Source: Alcaligenes faecalis
GTDB taxonomy: Bacteria; Pseudomonadota; Gammaproteobacteria; Burkholderiales; Burkholderiaceae_B
DNA: 64,000 nt
Reading direction: 5' to 3'
Assembly (NCBI RefSeq): GCF_009497775.1
Contig: NZ_CP031012.1
Location: forward strand, 3,100,001 to 3,164,000
In this document: piece by piece, positions 25,203 through 34,800 of the stretch
How positions within the stretch are numbered: the first letter of the stretch is position 1
Layout: the number at the start of each line of letters is the position of its first letter
Translations under genes and position numbers: made by a program
Notes under the pieces: model-generated
The model's input: only the letters and a program-made list of their open reading frames with translations
Told to the model about the DNA's origin: nothing
Database searches by the model: none

Positions 25203-27281
25203 ATGACCTTCACCTCCCGTCCCCAAAAATCCCACACCGTGCAGCGCCTGCAGCAAGCCGGGATCTCCCTGTCCCTGGCACTGCTGCTGACCGCCTGCGG
25301 CAGCGGCTCCGGCGGTAACGATGGCCCGGCAAACCCCGGCGTCGACCCCGAAACCCCCACCGTCGAACCCGGCGACAAACCCCAGGCACTGGGCGGCAAA
25401 AAAGCCCTGATCGTCACCATCGACGGCCTGAGCTACGAAGCCCTGCTGCAAGCCCGCCAGGCAGGCCAGCACCCTGCCCTGAAAAACCTGACCATCGCCC
25501 CCGCCCAAACCGGCGGCTACGCAGGCACCGCCAGCGAACAACGCACCCTGCCACTGCCCGGCTGGGCCTCCCTGATTACCGGCGTATGGGCAGACCAGCA
25601 CGGCCTGCGCGGCGTCGGCCAGGAAGCCACCAAACTCAACAGCCCCACCCTGGTGGCCCAAACCTCCGAACCTACCCAGGCCGCCCTGGCCTTGAGCACC
25701 GCCGACTACCGCACACTGTGGAGCCAGGACCTGCAAGAAGGTCGCATCATCGAAGCGGCCAACTGTACCGACTCCGACAGCTGTGTCAGCGAACAAACCC
25801 AGAAATACCTGCAAGAAGGCAAATCCCTGATCCTGGCCCAAATCCAGGCTCCAGCCCGCGCTGCCACCCAAGGAGGCCTGGGTAGCCCCGCCTACCAGGA
25901 CGCCGTCAACGCCTCCCTGGCCTCGCTGGACAAACTGTTCGCCCTGATTGACAAACGCAAACAGGCCGACGCCTCCGAAGACTGGCTGGTCATCCTGACT
26001 ACCAGCTATGGTATGGACGAATTCGGCAGCGCCACCGGCTCGCAGTTCAACCGGAACAAGACCAGCTTTATTGCCACAAATAAAACCCTGGCCTCATTGC
26101 CCGCAGCCGACAGCAAAATCTCCAGCAGCACCGACATGAACGCCCTGGCCTCCGTCATCGACATTGCGCCCACCGTACTGTCGCACCTGGACCTGCAAAA
26201 TGAGCAATACCACTTCCGTGGCTCGCCCCTGCAAGCCGACACCCGTGTGCGTAATCTGGCACTCAGCAAGCCGGCTGACAAAAACATGGTTGATCTGAGC
26301 TGGATTCTGGAAGGCGATACCTCGCAAGAAATCCAAGTCATGCGCGATGGCAAACTGATTGCAAGCCTGCCCGCTGGATCAACCCACTACTCCGACCCGC
26401 TGCCAGTCTCGGAAAACGCCCAGACCTACTCACTGAGCTACTCGGTAAAAGCTGGCAAGGCCGCCTCCACCATCAAGGCTGACGTCGGCTACCAGCCCCC
26501 ACCCAAGCTGGCCGATACCCTTAAAAACGGCCTGCGCAGCTACTACACCTTCAGCGCACAACCTTTTACCGACAGCAAAGGCGGGAGCAGCCTGCAGACA
26601 TCCAGCCCAAGCACTCCAGCCGGAGAGCTGATTGCAGCCGACTTCCTGGACCCGACCCAACCTCAAGGTGGCTTGCGTCTGGTCGGCAGCAAAGCCGACA
26701 CAAATGGCAACCGTGGTTATCGGCTGTCCTTGAGCCGCGAATTACTGGGTACGGGCGGCGCACAGAAACTGACTATCGGCTTTTGGTTCCGCACACCCGA
26801 TAACTGCCATGGCTACGGCGCCTCCATCATGGCCAACAAAAACTACGACTCGGGCAACAACCCCGGTTTTGCGCTGGGCCTGTTCAACGCCAATGGCTGT
26901 GACATCCGCTTTAACACCGGTTATGGCGGTGGTCGCAATGAAAGTCAGGGCTACAACATCACACCTGACCAGTGGGCCTATGTGGCTGTCGTTATCGACA
27001 AGTCCAAAGGAATCATGCGCGGACACGTATTCGATACAAAAAAAGGCGCGCAATTTGGTTCGGTTGCGCTGGAGGCTCGCACGATCACCGCTCTGGGCGG
27101 GACCGGCACCAGAGAACTGAGCCTGAACGAGGACGTTACCGGCCAGTACTACAAACGCTGGGGTCGTAGCGACATCAATATGGACTTTGGCGAACTGGCC
27201 ATCTGGGACCGCGACCTAAGCACTGACGAGCTAACCAGTATTTATGAATCGCGCAAACCCTTGTCCAGCCTCCAACCCTAA
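25203..27281 (+). CDS. Lipoprotein: alkaline phosphatase-like domain plus LamG domain
   Basis: Secreted lipoprotein of 692 residues. Signal peptide with lipobox LTAC (Cys about 37) and a Gly/Pro-rich tether, then a type I phosphodiesterase/alkaline-phosphatase-like domain (about 63-345) beginning LIVTIDGLSYEAL with a candidate nucleophile in TLPLPGWASLITG. The usual DHGM metal-binding motif appears as TSYGMDEFG, so metal binding may be impaired. A fibronectin-like linker (about 360-425) precedes a C-terminal LamG jellyroll (about 440-685). Followed by a small lipoprotein and phospholipase C; probably surface-exposed. Substrate unknown. Confidence 0.78.
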   Translation: MTFTSRPQKSHTVQRLQQAGISLSLALLLTACGSGSGGNDGPANPGVDPETPTVEPGDKPQALGGKKALIVTIDGLSYEALLQARQAGQHPALKNLTIAPAQTGGYAGTASEQRTLPLPGWASLITGVWADQHGLRGVGQEATKLNSPTLVAQTSEPTQAALALSTADYRTLWSQDLQEGRIIEAANCTDSDSCVSEQTQKYLQEGKSLILAQIQAPARAATQGGLGSPAYQDAVNASLASLDKLFALIDKRKQADASEDWLVILTTSYGMDEFGSATGSQFNRNKTSFIATNKTLASLPAADSKISSSTDMNALASVIDIAPTVLSHLDLQNEQYHFRGSPLQADTRVRNLALSKPADKNMVDLSWILEGDTSQEIQVMRDGKLIASLPAGSTHYSDPLPVSENAQTYSLSYSVKAGKAASTIKADVGYQPPPKLADTLKNGLRSYYTFSAQPFTDSKGGSSLQTSSPSTPAGELIAADFLDPTQPQGGLRLVGSKADTNGNRGYRLSLSRELLGTGGAQKLTIGFWFRTPDNCHGYGASIMANKNYDSGNNPGFALGLFNANGCDIRFNTGYGGGRNESQGYNITPDQWAYVAVVIDKSKGIMRGHVFDTKKGAQFGSVALEARTITALGGTGTRELSLNEDVTGQYYKRWGRSDINMDFGELAIWDRDLSTDELTSIYESRKPLSSLQP

Positions 27282-27302
27282 TTGCACAACCAAGGATTTC
27301 TC

Positions 27303-27500
27303 ATGACTCCAAAGAACACCTCATTTACTTTTGAGCGCATAAAACGCGCATCTATCTTACTGATGTTCTGCGGTCTGCTGGCCGCCTGCAGTAGCGGCAG
27401 CGACAACGATGGCTCGAACAACACAGGCTCACCAGAAGAACCTACCGAACCGGGTAAACCTACTCCAGAACCCGCACCGCAACTGAAATGCGCCCCTTGA
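27303..27500 (+). CDS. Small Ser/Gly/Pro-rich lipoprotein
   Basis: A 65-residue lipoprotein: signal peptide (ASILLMFCGLLAAC), lipobox LAAC, then a flexible SSGSDNDGSNNTG and Pro/Glu-rich tail ending QLKCAP. The tether strongly resembles that of the preceding LamG lipoprotein, suggesting a shortened paralogue that kept only the export signal and linker. AAGGA precedes ATG 27303. It lies 21 bp after one gene and 21 bp before the phospholipase start, so it is within the operon. Function unknown. Confidence 0.65.
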   Translation: MTPKNTSFTFERIKRASILLMFCGLLAACSSGSDNDGSNNTGSPEEPTEPGKPTPEPAPQLKCAP

Positions 27501-27521
27501 TTGACTAAGAGATTAAGCACA

Positions 27522-29699
27522 ATGACTTCACGCCGCACATTCCTACGCAATATGACTGGTGCCAGCCTGGCGGCCGGTTCCCTAGGCGCTTTCCCTCCCA
27601 GCATTCGCAAGGCACTGGCCATTCCTGCGAACAACAAGACCGGCACCATCAAGGACGTAGAGCACATTGTGGTTCTGATGCAAGAGAACCGCTCCTTTGA
27701 CCACTACTTTGGCACCATGAAAGGTGTGCGAGGTTTTGGCGACCGTTTTACCATTCCTCTGCCCAACCACCGCAATGTCTGGCAGCAAAATGTCAGCTCA
27801 ACCGAAACTGTCCTGCCTTATCACCTGGACGCCACCAAAGGCAATGCTCAACGTGTTAACGGCACCCCCCACTCTTGGTCCGATGGTCAAGCGGCCTGGG
27901 ACCACGGTCGCATGGACTTCTGGCCCAAGCACAAGAACCGTCACTCCATGGGGTACTACCGCGAAGCCGAAGTGCCTTTCCAATTCGCGATGGCTAACGC
28001 CTTCACCATCTGCGATGCCTATCATTGCTCAATGCACACCGGCACAAACTCCAACCGCATGTTCCTGTGGACCGGCACAAACGGTCCAACCGGCACAGGC
28101 GAGTGTACAGTCAACAATGCATGGGACAGCCTGTGGCCCTCACTCTTTGGCGGCTACACCTGGAAAACCTATCCCGAACGCCTGGAAGAAGCCGGAATCA
28201 GCTGGAAGGTGTATCAGAACCTGCCCGACAACTTCACAGACAACTCGCTAGCCGGTTTCTTGCAGTACCGTATTGCCAACGAGCAATCCGGCAAGCCAAC
28301 CAATACGCCTTATGAGCCCTCGGACGACATTGGCAATCCGCTCTACAAAGGCATTGCTAACACCATGCCCGACGGCGGTTTTCTGGAGCAAATCCGCAAA
28401 GATGTACAGGCAGGTACCTTGCCACAGATCTCCTGGGTCGTGGCCCCTGCCAACTACTCCGAACACCCAGGCCCATCAAGCCCGGTACAAGGCGGCTGGT
28501 ACACCCAGGAGTTGCTTGATGCTCTGACCGCCAACCCTGAGGTCTGGAGCAAAACTGTTCTGCTGGTCAACTTTGACGAAAACGACGGCTTCTTTGACCA
28601 TGTACCCTCACCTTCAGCTCCCTCAATTGATCCGGTCACTGGCAAGCCCGCCGGCAAGACAAGCTTGAGCAAAGAAGAACTGGCCTTCGAATATTACAAC
28701 TACCCCAGCCCACAAGGTCTGGCTGGCCAACCCCCGCAAGACGGCAAGGCCTTTGGCCCCGGCGTACGTGTACCTATGTACGTTATTTCCCCCTGGAGCC
28801 GTGGCGGCTGGGTGAACTCCCAAGTGTTTGACCACACTTCGGTCATCCGCTTCATGGAAGAGCGCTTTGGCGTGATGGAGCCCAACATCAGTCCGTACCG
28901 TCGTGCCGTATGCGGTGACCTGACTTCGGCCTTCAACTTCGCCAGCCCGAATGATGAGCCGCTGCCCATGTTGAATGGCCGACGCAGCCGCCAAGATGCC
29001 GATGCCATCCGCAGCGCCCAGGAACGTCTGGCCCAAGTGCCACAGCCCGTGGACAACCAGCGCATTCCCGTACAGCAAACCGGTGTGCGCCCGTCGCGTG
29101 CCCTGCCTTACGAACTGCACGTCAGCGCCCGTTGCGACAGCGAAAAAGGCGTACAACTGCTGTTCTCCAACACGGGTAAAGCCGCCGCTGTTTTCCACGT
29201 CTACGACAAGCTGAACCTGGACCGTATCCCCCGCCGCTACATGGTCGCTCCCGACCAGATTCTGGACGATGTCTGGGACGTGCAAGCGAACAATCTGGGT
29301 CACTACGACTTGTGGGTACTGGGCCCGAACGGCTTTCACCGTCACTTCCGTGGCGACGTCAGCGTGCTGAGCCAGCCCGAAGCCGCCCGCCCCGAAATTC
29401 GTGTCTGCTATGAAGTCACCAAGGGCGATGTCTATCTGGAAATGATGAACGGTGGCCAGTCTGCCTGCACCTTTACCATCCAGTCCATGGCCTACCGCGA
29501 AGACGGCCCATGGGAAGTGACCGTGGAGCCAGGCCAGCAGTCCAAACAATCCTGGGCCCTGAAGTCCAGCGGCCACTGGTACGACTTCGTGGTCCGCAGC
29601 AATAGCGACCCAAGCTACTACCGTCGCTTTGCAGGCCGAGTGGAGTTTGGCGAACACGGCGTCAGCGATCCGGCCCTGGGGATCCCTGCTTACCTGTAA
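27522..29699 (+). CDS. Phosphocholine-specific phospholipase C (PlcN/PlcH family)
   Basis: Secreted phospholipase C of 725 residues. A Tat signal (SRRTFLRNMTGASLAAGS) is followed by the phosphoesterase domain (about 40-450): VEHIVVLMQENRSFDHYFG, MHTGTNSNR, NFDENDGFFDHV, with the ENRSFDHYFGT metal-binding stretch intact. Two C-terminal beta domains of the DUF756 type follow (about 535-615 and 630-715). It hydrolyses phosphatidylcholine or sphingomyelin head groups. Pseudomonas homologues fold in the cytosol, pass Tat and then the type II system, and a complete type II operon lies 11 kb away. Two terminators follow the gene. Confidence 0.93.
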   Translation: MTSRRTFLRNMTGASLAAGSLGAFPPSIRKALAIPANNKTGTIKDVEHIVVLMQENRSFDHYFGTMKGVRGFGDRFTIPLPNHRNVWQQNVSSTETVLPYHLDATKGNAQRVNGTPHSWSDGQAAWDHGRMDFWPKHKNRHSMGYYREAEVPFQFAMANAFTICDAYHCSMHTGTNSNRMFLWTGTNGPTGTGECTVNNAWDSLWPSLFGGYTWKTYPERLEEAGISWKVYQNLPDNFTDNSLAGFLQYRIANEQSGKPTNTPYEPSDDIGNPLYKGIANTMPDGGFLEQIRKDVQAGTLPQISWVVAPANYSEHPGPSSPVQGGWYTQELLDALTANPEVWSKTVLLVNFDENDGFFDHVPSPSAPSIDPVTGKPAGKTSLSKEELAFEYYNYPSPQGLAGQPPQDGKAFGPGVRVPMYVISPWSRGGWVNSQVFDHTSVIRFMEERFGVMEPNISPYRRAVCGDLTSAFNFASPNDEPLPMLNGRRSRQDADAIRSAQERLAQVPQPVDNQRIPVQQTGVRPSRALPYELHVSARCDSEKGVQLLFSNTGKAAAVFHVYDKLNLDRIPRRYMVAPDQILDDVWDVQANNLGHYDLWVLGPNGFHRHFRGDVSVLSQPEAARPEIRVCYEVTKGDVYLEMMNGGQSACTFTIQSMAYREDGPWEVTVEPGQQSKQSWALKSSGHWYDFVVRSNSDPSYYRRFAGRVEFGEHGVSDPALGIPAYL

Positions 29700-29737
29700 G
29701 ACTTAAACGCTCTGAATGTATAGTTCTATCGTCTGAC

Positions 29738-29803
29738 TATGTGTGCGTGCGCACCACGCACACTTTTTTACCCCGATGCCAGTACTTGGCATCGGGGTTT
29801 TTT
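29738..29803 (+). terminator. Tandem intrinsic terminators after the phospholipase C gene
   Basis: First hairpin: GTGTGCGTG with CACGCACAC followed by T6. Second hairpin, 30 bp later: CCCCGATGCCA with TGGCATCGGGG followed by T7. Two strong stop signals in a row separate this operon from the convergent adhesin operon. Confidence 0.9.
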
Positions 29804-29857
29804 TATTGATTGCGAGTGATGTGAAACAACAGCGGAAAACTCGCTGATCCAGCGAGC

Positions 29858-30334
29858 TTAGCGAGAAAAGCGCGATCGAAGACTCAAGCCTATGTAATGC
29901 CTTCTACGTTGTCGCTTTCTTTTCACCGCCACTCTTTCATCAATGATGGGAGCCGGTTTCCGACCGCTGGCCAGATCCACCACCGAACGTAAAACAGCAG
30001 AGTAAGCCGTACGAGCAGGCAAACAAACATCGGCCCCCGCATACATGGCACGCTCACAGGACAAGGGGGACTCATCGGCCAGAAACACAATGCCGACATT
30101 ATCCAGCTGCCGCATCGCGGAGATAACGGCGTACACATCAAACGCGCTCTCGCCCTCCCCATCAATAAGCAGAATGCGCAGGCGCTTTCCGAGCATGGCA
30201 AGGTCTGTAGGACTGGTTGCTACCGTCGTGCACACCCCGGAGCTGGCCAGATAATCATGCAGGGCCAGCATATCGCCCACACGCGATGATGCAGGCTGTG
30301 CAATCAGGAGAAAAACCACATCAAAATCATACAT
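29858..30334 (-). CDS. REC-like (receiver-fold) protein with basic tail
   Basis: Protein of 158 residues with the alternation of a response-regulator receiver: FDVVFLLIA, RILLIDGEGES (candidate phosphoacceptor Asp about 58), VGIVFLADES and GADVCLP. The acidic pair usual at the N-terminus is missing, so phosphorylation is doubtful. The last 25 residues are very basic (KRKRQRRRHY), suggesting nucleic-acid or membrane contact. Last gene of the adhesin operon. No output domain. I do not know its role. Confidence 0.65.
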   Translation of the reverse strand: MYDFDVVFLLIAQPASSRVGDMLALHDYLASSGVCTTVATSPTDLAMLGKRLRILLIDGEGESAFDVYAVISAMRQLDNVGIVFLADESPLSCERAMYAGADVCLPARTAYSAVLRSVVDLASGRKPAPIIDERVAVKRKRQRRRHYIGLSLRSRFSR

Positions 30335-30358
30335 AGGGCGCGATACGCAGTCCTGTTA

Positions 30359-30907
30359 TCACTGGCCACCTTGCATCAATTTAATAATGGCCTGTGTATG
30401 CTGGGCGTTCTGGGTTCCGATCAGCAAACGCCCGTCGGAAATCGTTTCACTGATACGAGCCACACTCACCAACTGCCCCTGCACACTCAAGAGCAGATAG
30501 TGGCCTCGTGCCTGAGCCGTGACGCTGCGCAGTTTATTGATGCCGTTCTGGTTCATCTCCAGCAGCAAAAACGTGCCTTGATCCTGAGTCGTGACAGGCG
30601 TGACGCGGTGCAGATCAGCTTGCGTCAAAACAGGCTGGGGCAGCGCATACAAAGAGGTTCCCCCCACATCGACGGCCACCAAAGGTGCTTCTGCCTTCTC
30701 TTGCGCCAGATGCAAGGTAATGACGGTTGTCGCCTGAGTACGGGAGGCCGTTGGCGCCGCCGTGCGGGCATTCGTAGTCCCACCCGAACTTTGCATGACA
30801 GGCGGTGCAGGATCCACAGGCTCGGAAATATGACGAGGTATTGTTTGCTGACAAGCAGCCAGGCCGCCCGCCAGAATCAACAGCGCTAATTTGTGCAGAA
30901 TATTCAT
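30359..30907 (-). CDS. Lipoprotein with SecD P1-like domain
   Basis: Lipoprotein of 182 residues: signal peptide with lipobox LAAC (Cys19), a Thr/Ala-rich linker, then a C-terminal domain (about 85-180) whose pattern LLLEMNQNGINKLRSVTAQ ... GHYLLLSVQGQLVSVARIS resembles the periplasmic P1/base region of SecD. ATG at 30907 (MNILHKL) fits the signal peptide. It lies between the TpgA-like and REC-like genes in the adhesin operon. A chaperone-like or anchoring role at the outer membrane is conceivable but is only inference. Confidence 0.65.
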   Translation of the reverse strand: MNILHKLALLILAGGLAACQQTIPRHISEPVDPAPPVMQSSGGTTNARTAAPTASRTQATTVITLHLAQEKAEAPLVAVDVGGTSLYALPQPVLTQADLHRVTPVTTQDQGTFLLLEMNQNGINKLRSVTAQARGHYLLLSVQGQLVSVARISETISDGRLLIGTQNAQHTQAIIKLMQGGQ

Positions 30908-30971
30908 TGTTTTCTCGATACACGGCACGCACCCGTCTTAGCCGGGTGCGTGCCTGGTTACCGCATCCAAC

Positions 30972-31745
30972 TTAGCGTTGGCCTTGAACCTCAATATCCA
31001 CCCGACGATTCGGTGCCAGGCAGGCAATCAAATCACTGCGGTTGGGCTGATCACACTGCACAAGGGGGCGGTCCGAACCAAAGCCTTGCGTCACAATCGC
31101 AGAAGCTGGAATGCCCTGGGCAGACAAGGCCTGTCGTACCGTCTGAGCACGTTGCTGCGACAAATGCTGATTCGATGCCGCATTTCCGATCCGATCCGTA
31201 TGACCGGAAACAGTCACGCGTTCGATGTCCGACATTTGCTTGAGCTGGCCTGCAATGTCACGAATCGTGCTCAGACCCGCGCTGGTCAAAGTTGCACTGC
31301 CAAACGCAAAGGCCACGTCCCCGGAAAGCGAGAAAGGCTGAATGGTCGCGGTTTTCGGCGTTGCATCCAGAACAGACGCACACTCGCCAGGCTTCCAGTA
31401 AAAGCTGCGGCCCAGCTTGTCCTGGTCAAACAGCACCTTGAACTGACAAGTCTTGATGCCCTGAGCCGTGTTGAAGTGGAACAGGTAATCCCACTCCCGA
31501 ACCTTGAAGCCTTCGGCAAAGTGCGGGCGACCCAGCAAGTCATACAGCTGATCGCGTGTCACGCCTTCCCGAACCTGACGCAGATTGTCGATATTCGGAT
31601 AAGAGCCCGTGTGAAAAGTCGCTTTATCCACCTCAGGAAACACCGGGTTTTCTGTATGACCTTCCGAGTCCACCTGACTCAGGGTTCCGCAACCAGCAAG
31701 CACCAGACTGCTCAGCAAAGCAGCCCCAAACCAATTTTTCTTCAT
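30972..31745 (-). CDS. tpgA: TpgA-like lipoprotein (SmpA/OmlA plus OmpA C-terminal domain)
   Basis: Lipoprotein of 257 residues: lipobox LAGC (Cys19), an SmpA/OmlA (BamE-like) domain at about 50-125 (VREGVTRDQLYDLLGRPHFAEG), and an OmpA-like peptidoglycan-binding domain at about 145-255 (VSGHTDRIGN, NQHLSQQRAQTV). This architecture and its place directly after a trimeric autotransporter gene match TpgA of Acinetobacter AtaA loci, which binds peptidoglycan and stabilises the adhesin. AAGGAATT precedes the ATG. Function by analogy; domains are seen directly. Confidence 0.85.
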   Translation of the reverse strand: MKKNWFGAALLSSLVLAGCGTLSQVDSEGHTENPVFPEVDKATFHTGSYPNIDNLRQVREGVTRDQLYDLLGRPHFAEGFKVREWDYLFHFNTAQGIKTCQFKVLFDQDKLGRSFYWKPGECASVLDATPKTATIQPFSLSGDVAFAFGSATLTSAGLSTIRDIAGQLKQMSDIERVTVSGHTDRIGNAASNQHLSQQRAQTVRQALSAQGIPASAIVTQGFGSDRPLVQCDQPNRSDLIACLAPNRRVDIEVQGQR

Positions 31746-31819
31746 GATCTGAATTCCTTCAAAAGTGTGTGCTGTGCATCGGCGTCAATGCGCCGATGCA
31801 CCATAGAGTCAGGGCCGAC

Positions 31820-34800
31820 TTACCATTGATAACCAATACCCACGGCACCACCGTAATCACCGCGCGAAGTGGTATTGCCCGAGAGCTTGTAAACCCATTT
31901 GCCGTTATCGGTAATGCCGGAGAAACCAATGGCCATACCGGACTCTCCACGCCAGGTGCCGCCGGCCATGGACATCATGTGTTTACCTGGCAAGTAAGCC
32001 TGAGGCAGAGACGCTGTTGCCATCGCGGCCGCCACACCTGCACTTAAGCGGTTATCCAGACGGTTGATATCGTGGCGAATATTGTTGATCTGGCCTTGCA
32101 GATTGCCCGCAACCTGATTCAACTGGCTCACGTTCACCGCATCGGTGTCATTAACGCCCGCCGCCACATTGGTAATGTGCTTGCCGGACATATTGATGCC
32201 GTTCTCGTTGATGATCGGGCCACCGTTATTGATCTGAATTTCATCCGCGTGAACATTCACCGCCGTAATGGAATTGACCTTCAGATCCTGGGACACCGAC
32301 ACCTTGATATCCGCGCCAATGGTCTGGCCTGCATCATTGACCCGGTCCGTCTTAGAGATCACGATGTTGTCGCCTTCAACAAAGCCCACGGTGTTGCCAT
32401 TGTGGATAGGCGTGCCGTCACCGGAGCCATTATTGCCACCACCTGTGGAGCCGGAACCATTGCCGTTGGAACCACCGTTATTGCCACCGTCCTTGCCATC
32501 CGTCGGTGCTTCAACATTCCAGTGCATGCTGTCCAGAACATCTTTCAGGGATGTGTGCTGGCCACCGTTATAGGCAAACGAGCCATTTCCATCCAGACCA
32601 ATGAAGGACTCGATAGGCTGGAGCTGGCCGTAATTGACAGCATCCGTCGGATTGCGACCGGCGGCCACATTGGTGATACGCATATCACCCGCATTGATGC
32701 CAGCCAGGGTGATGCTCGGGCCATTGTTGATGGTCAGGCCGGTGTTACCCAGGTGTACGTCGTTTCCTACCGCAACGCCTGCGTTATTGATGAGGGTATC
32801 GCCAGTCTTCAGGCTGCCATCAGCACCCAGATCAATGTCCTTGTTCAGCTTGACCTCAACCTGCCCGGAATCATCGGTGCCGGTCTGTTCGACCGTTACG
32901 TTCTTGTCACCAACAAAGGCAACCTGGCCGTTCGGGCCAATATTGGCGCTATTACCCTGCTCATCGGTCACATTCCAGCCAGCGCTGGCAACGTCACTGA
33001 CTTGCTTGAGCTGGTCTTCAGTAGCCGCCTGGCCGCTGGTGTAGTTGTCCGGATCCCAAGTCAGATTGGTCAGGCCACCAATTCGGCCAGTATCACCATT
33101 GATCGTGATCTGATTCGCTCCGCCCACCACTACCTGCGTGCTGCCGATAGCCGTGCTATTACCAGCCGCATCTGCCACCGTGATCGAACCTGCGCCTACC
33201 GTGGTCTTATCACCGGCAGCATTGCTCACCGTGGTGCCTGCCGCTGTCGTGGAGGTCTTGTTGCCTGCTCCGTCATCCACCGTCAGACCATCGTTATTAA
33301 CGACCGTGTTTCCTGTCGTCAGGCTGCCGTCCGCCCCCAGATCAATGTCCTTGTTCAGGTTGAAGGCCAGATCCGTGCCATCACGTGTGATGTTGATATT
33401 GCCGTCAGTGTTGCTGAAGTCCACCGAAGCGCCTGGTTTGACGTTTTCAGTGGCACCGCCATTGGCGCTTATGTTCCAGCCTGCGTTGGCGACCTCTTCA
33501 ACATCCTTCAACTGCGACACATTCACAGCATCGGTATCATCTGTACCGGCAGCCAGATTGGTAATCTTCTTGCCGTTCATATTGATGCCGTTACCGTTGA
33601 TCACCGGACCACCGTTATTGATGGTAATGCTGTTGATATCCGTCAGGTTCTGAGCCATGACCAGGTTCAACTTGTTGCCGTCGCTATCGACGCGCAGGTT
33701 GGCACCTGTGGACTCTTCACCTTCGGCCAGTTCACCTGAAATGGTCAATGGTGTGTTGTCAGCCAAGGTCTTGGCAATGGTATTGCCGGTATTGCCAGCA
33801 AAGCTCAAGCCATCGGCCTGGGTGGCAACTTCGTTACCCTTGTAAATGACATCACCCGCGTTGTTGACCACAAAGTTGTCGCCCAGGCGGGTTTCGCCCT
33901 GAACGGTCAAATTGTTGGTGGTGATGCTATCGCCATTGACGACTGTGTCACCGACGGTGACGCTGTCGCCGTTGATGATCGTATCGCCTACGGTAATGCT
34001 GTTGCCCACGGTCAGATCATCAGCCAGGTTGAAAGCCAGATCGGTACCGGTACGTGTGATGTCGATATTGCCGTCGGTGTTGCTGAAGTCCACCGAAGCG
34101 CCCGGCTTCACGTTTTCAGCAGCAGCACCATTGGCGCTGATGTTCCAGCCTGCGTTGGCTACATCTGAAACCTCTTTCAACTGCGATACATTCACCGCAT
34201 CGGTGTCGTCCGTGCCAGCATCCAGATTGGTGATCTTCTTGCCACCCATATTGATGCCATCGCCATTGATCACCGGACCACCGTTATTGATGGTGATGCT
34301 GTTGATATCCGTCAGGTTCTGAGCCATGACCAGATTCAACTTGTTGCCGTCGCTATCGACGCGCAGGTTGGCACCTGTGGACTCTTCACCTGCAGCCAGT
34401 TCACCAGAGAGTGTCAACGGTGTGTCGTCACCCAAAGTCTTGGCAATGGTGCTGCCGGTGTTGCCAGCAAAGCTCAAACCATCAGCCTGAGTGGCAACTT
34501 CGTTGCCCTTGTAGATAACGTCACCCGCGTTGTTGACCACAAAGTTGTCGCCCAGGCGGGTTTCACCCTGAACGGTCAGATTGTTGGTGGTGATGCTATC
34601 GCCATTGACGACTGTGTCACCGACCGTGACGCTGTCGCCATTGATCACCGTATCGCCCACGGTGATGCTGTTGCCCACGGTCAGATCATCAGCCAGATTG
34701 AAGGCCAGATCGGTGCCAGTGCGCGTGATGTCGATATTGCCGTCGGTGTTGCTGAAATCCACCGAGCCACCCGGCTTCACGTTCGCCGTGGCGGCACCAT

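Noticed and set aside
32072..33739. Long plus-strand frames opposite the trimeric adhesin
   Set aside because: They arise from the low-complexity, repetitive adhesin coding sequence; no start signals or recognisable domains.
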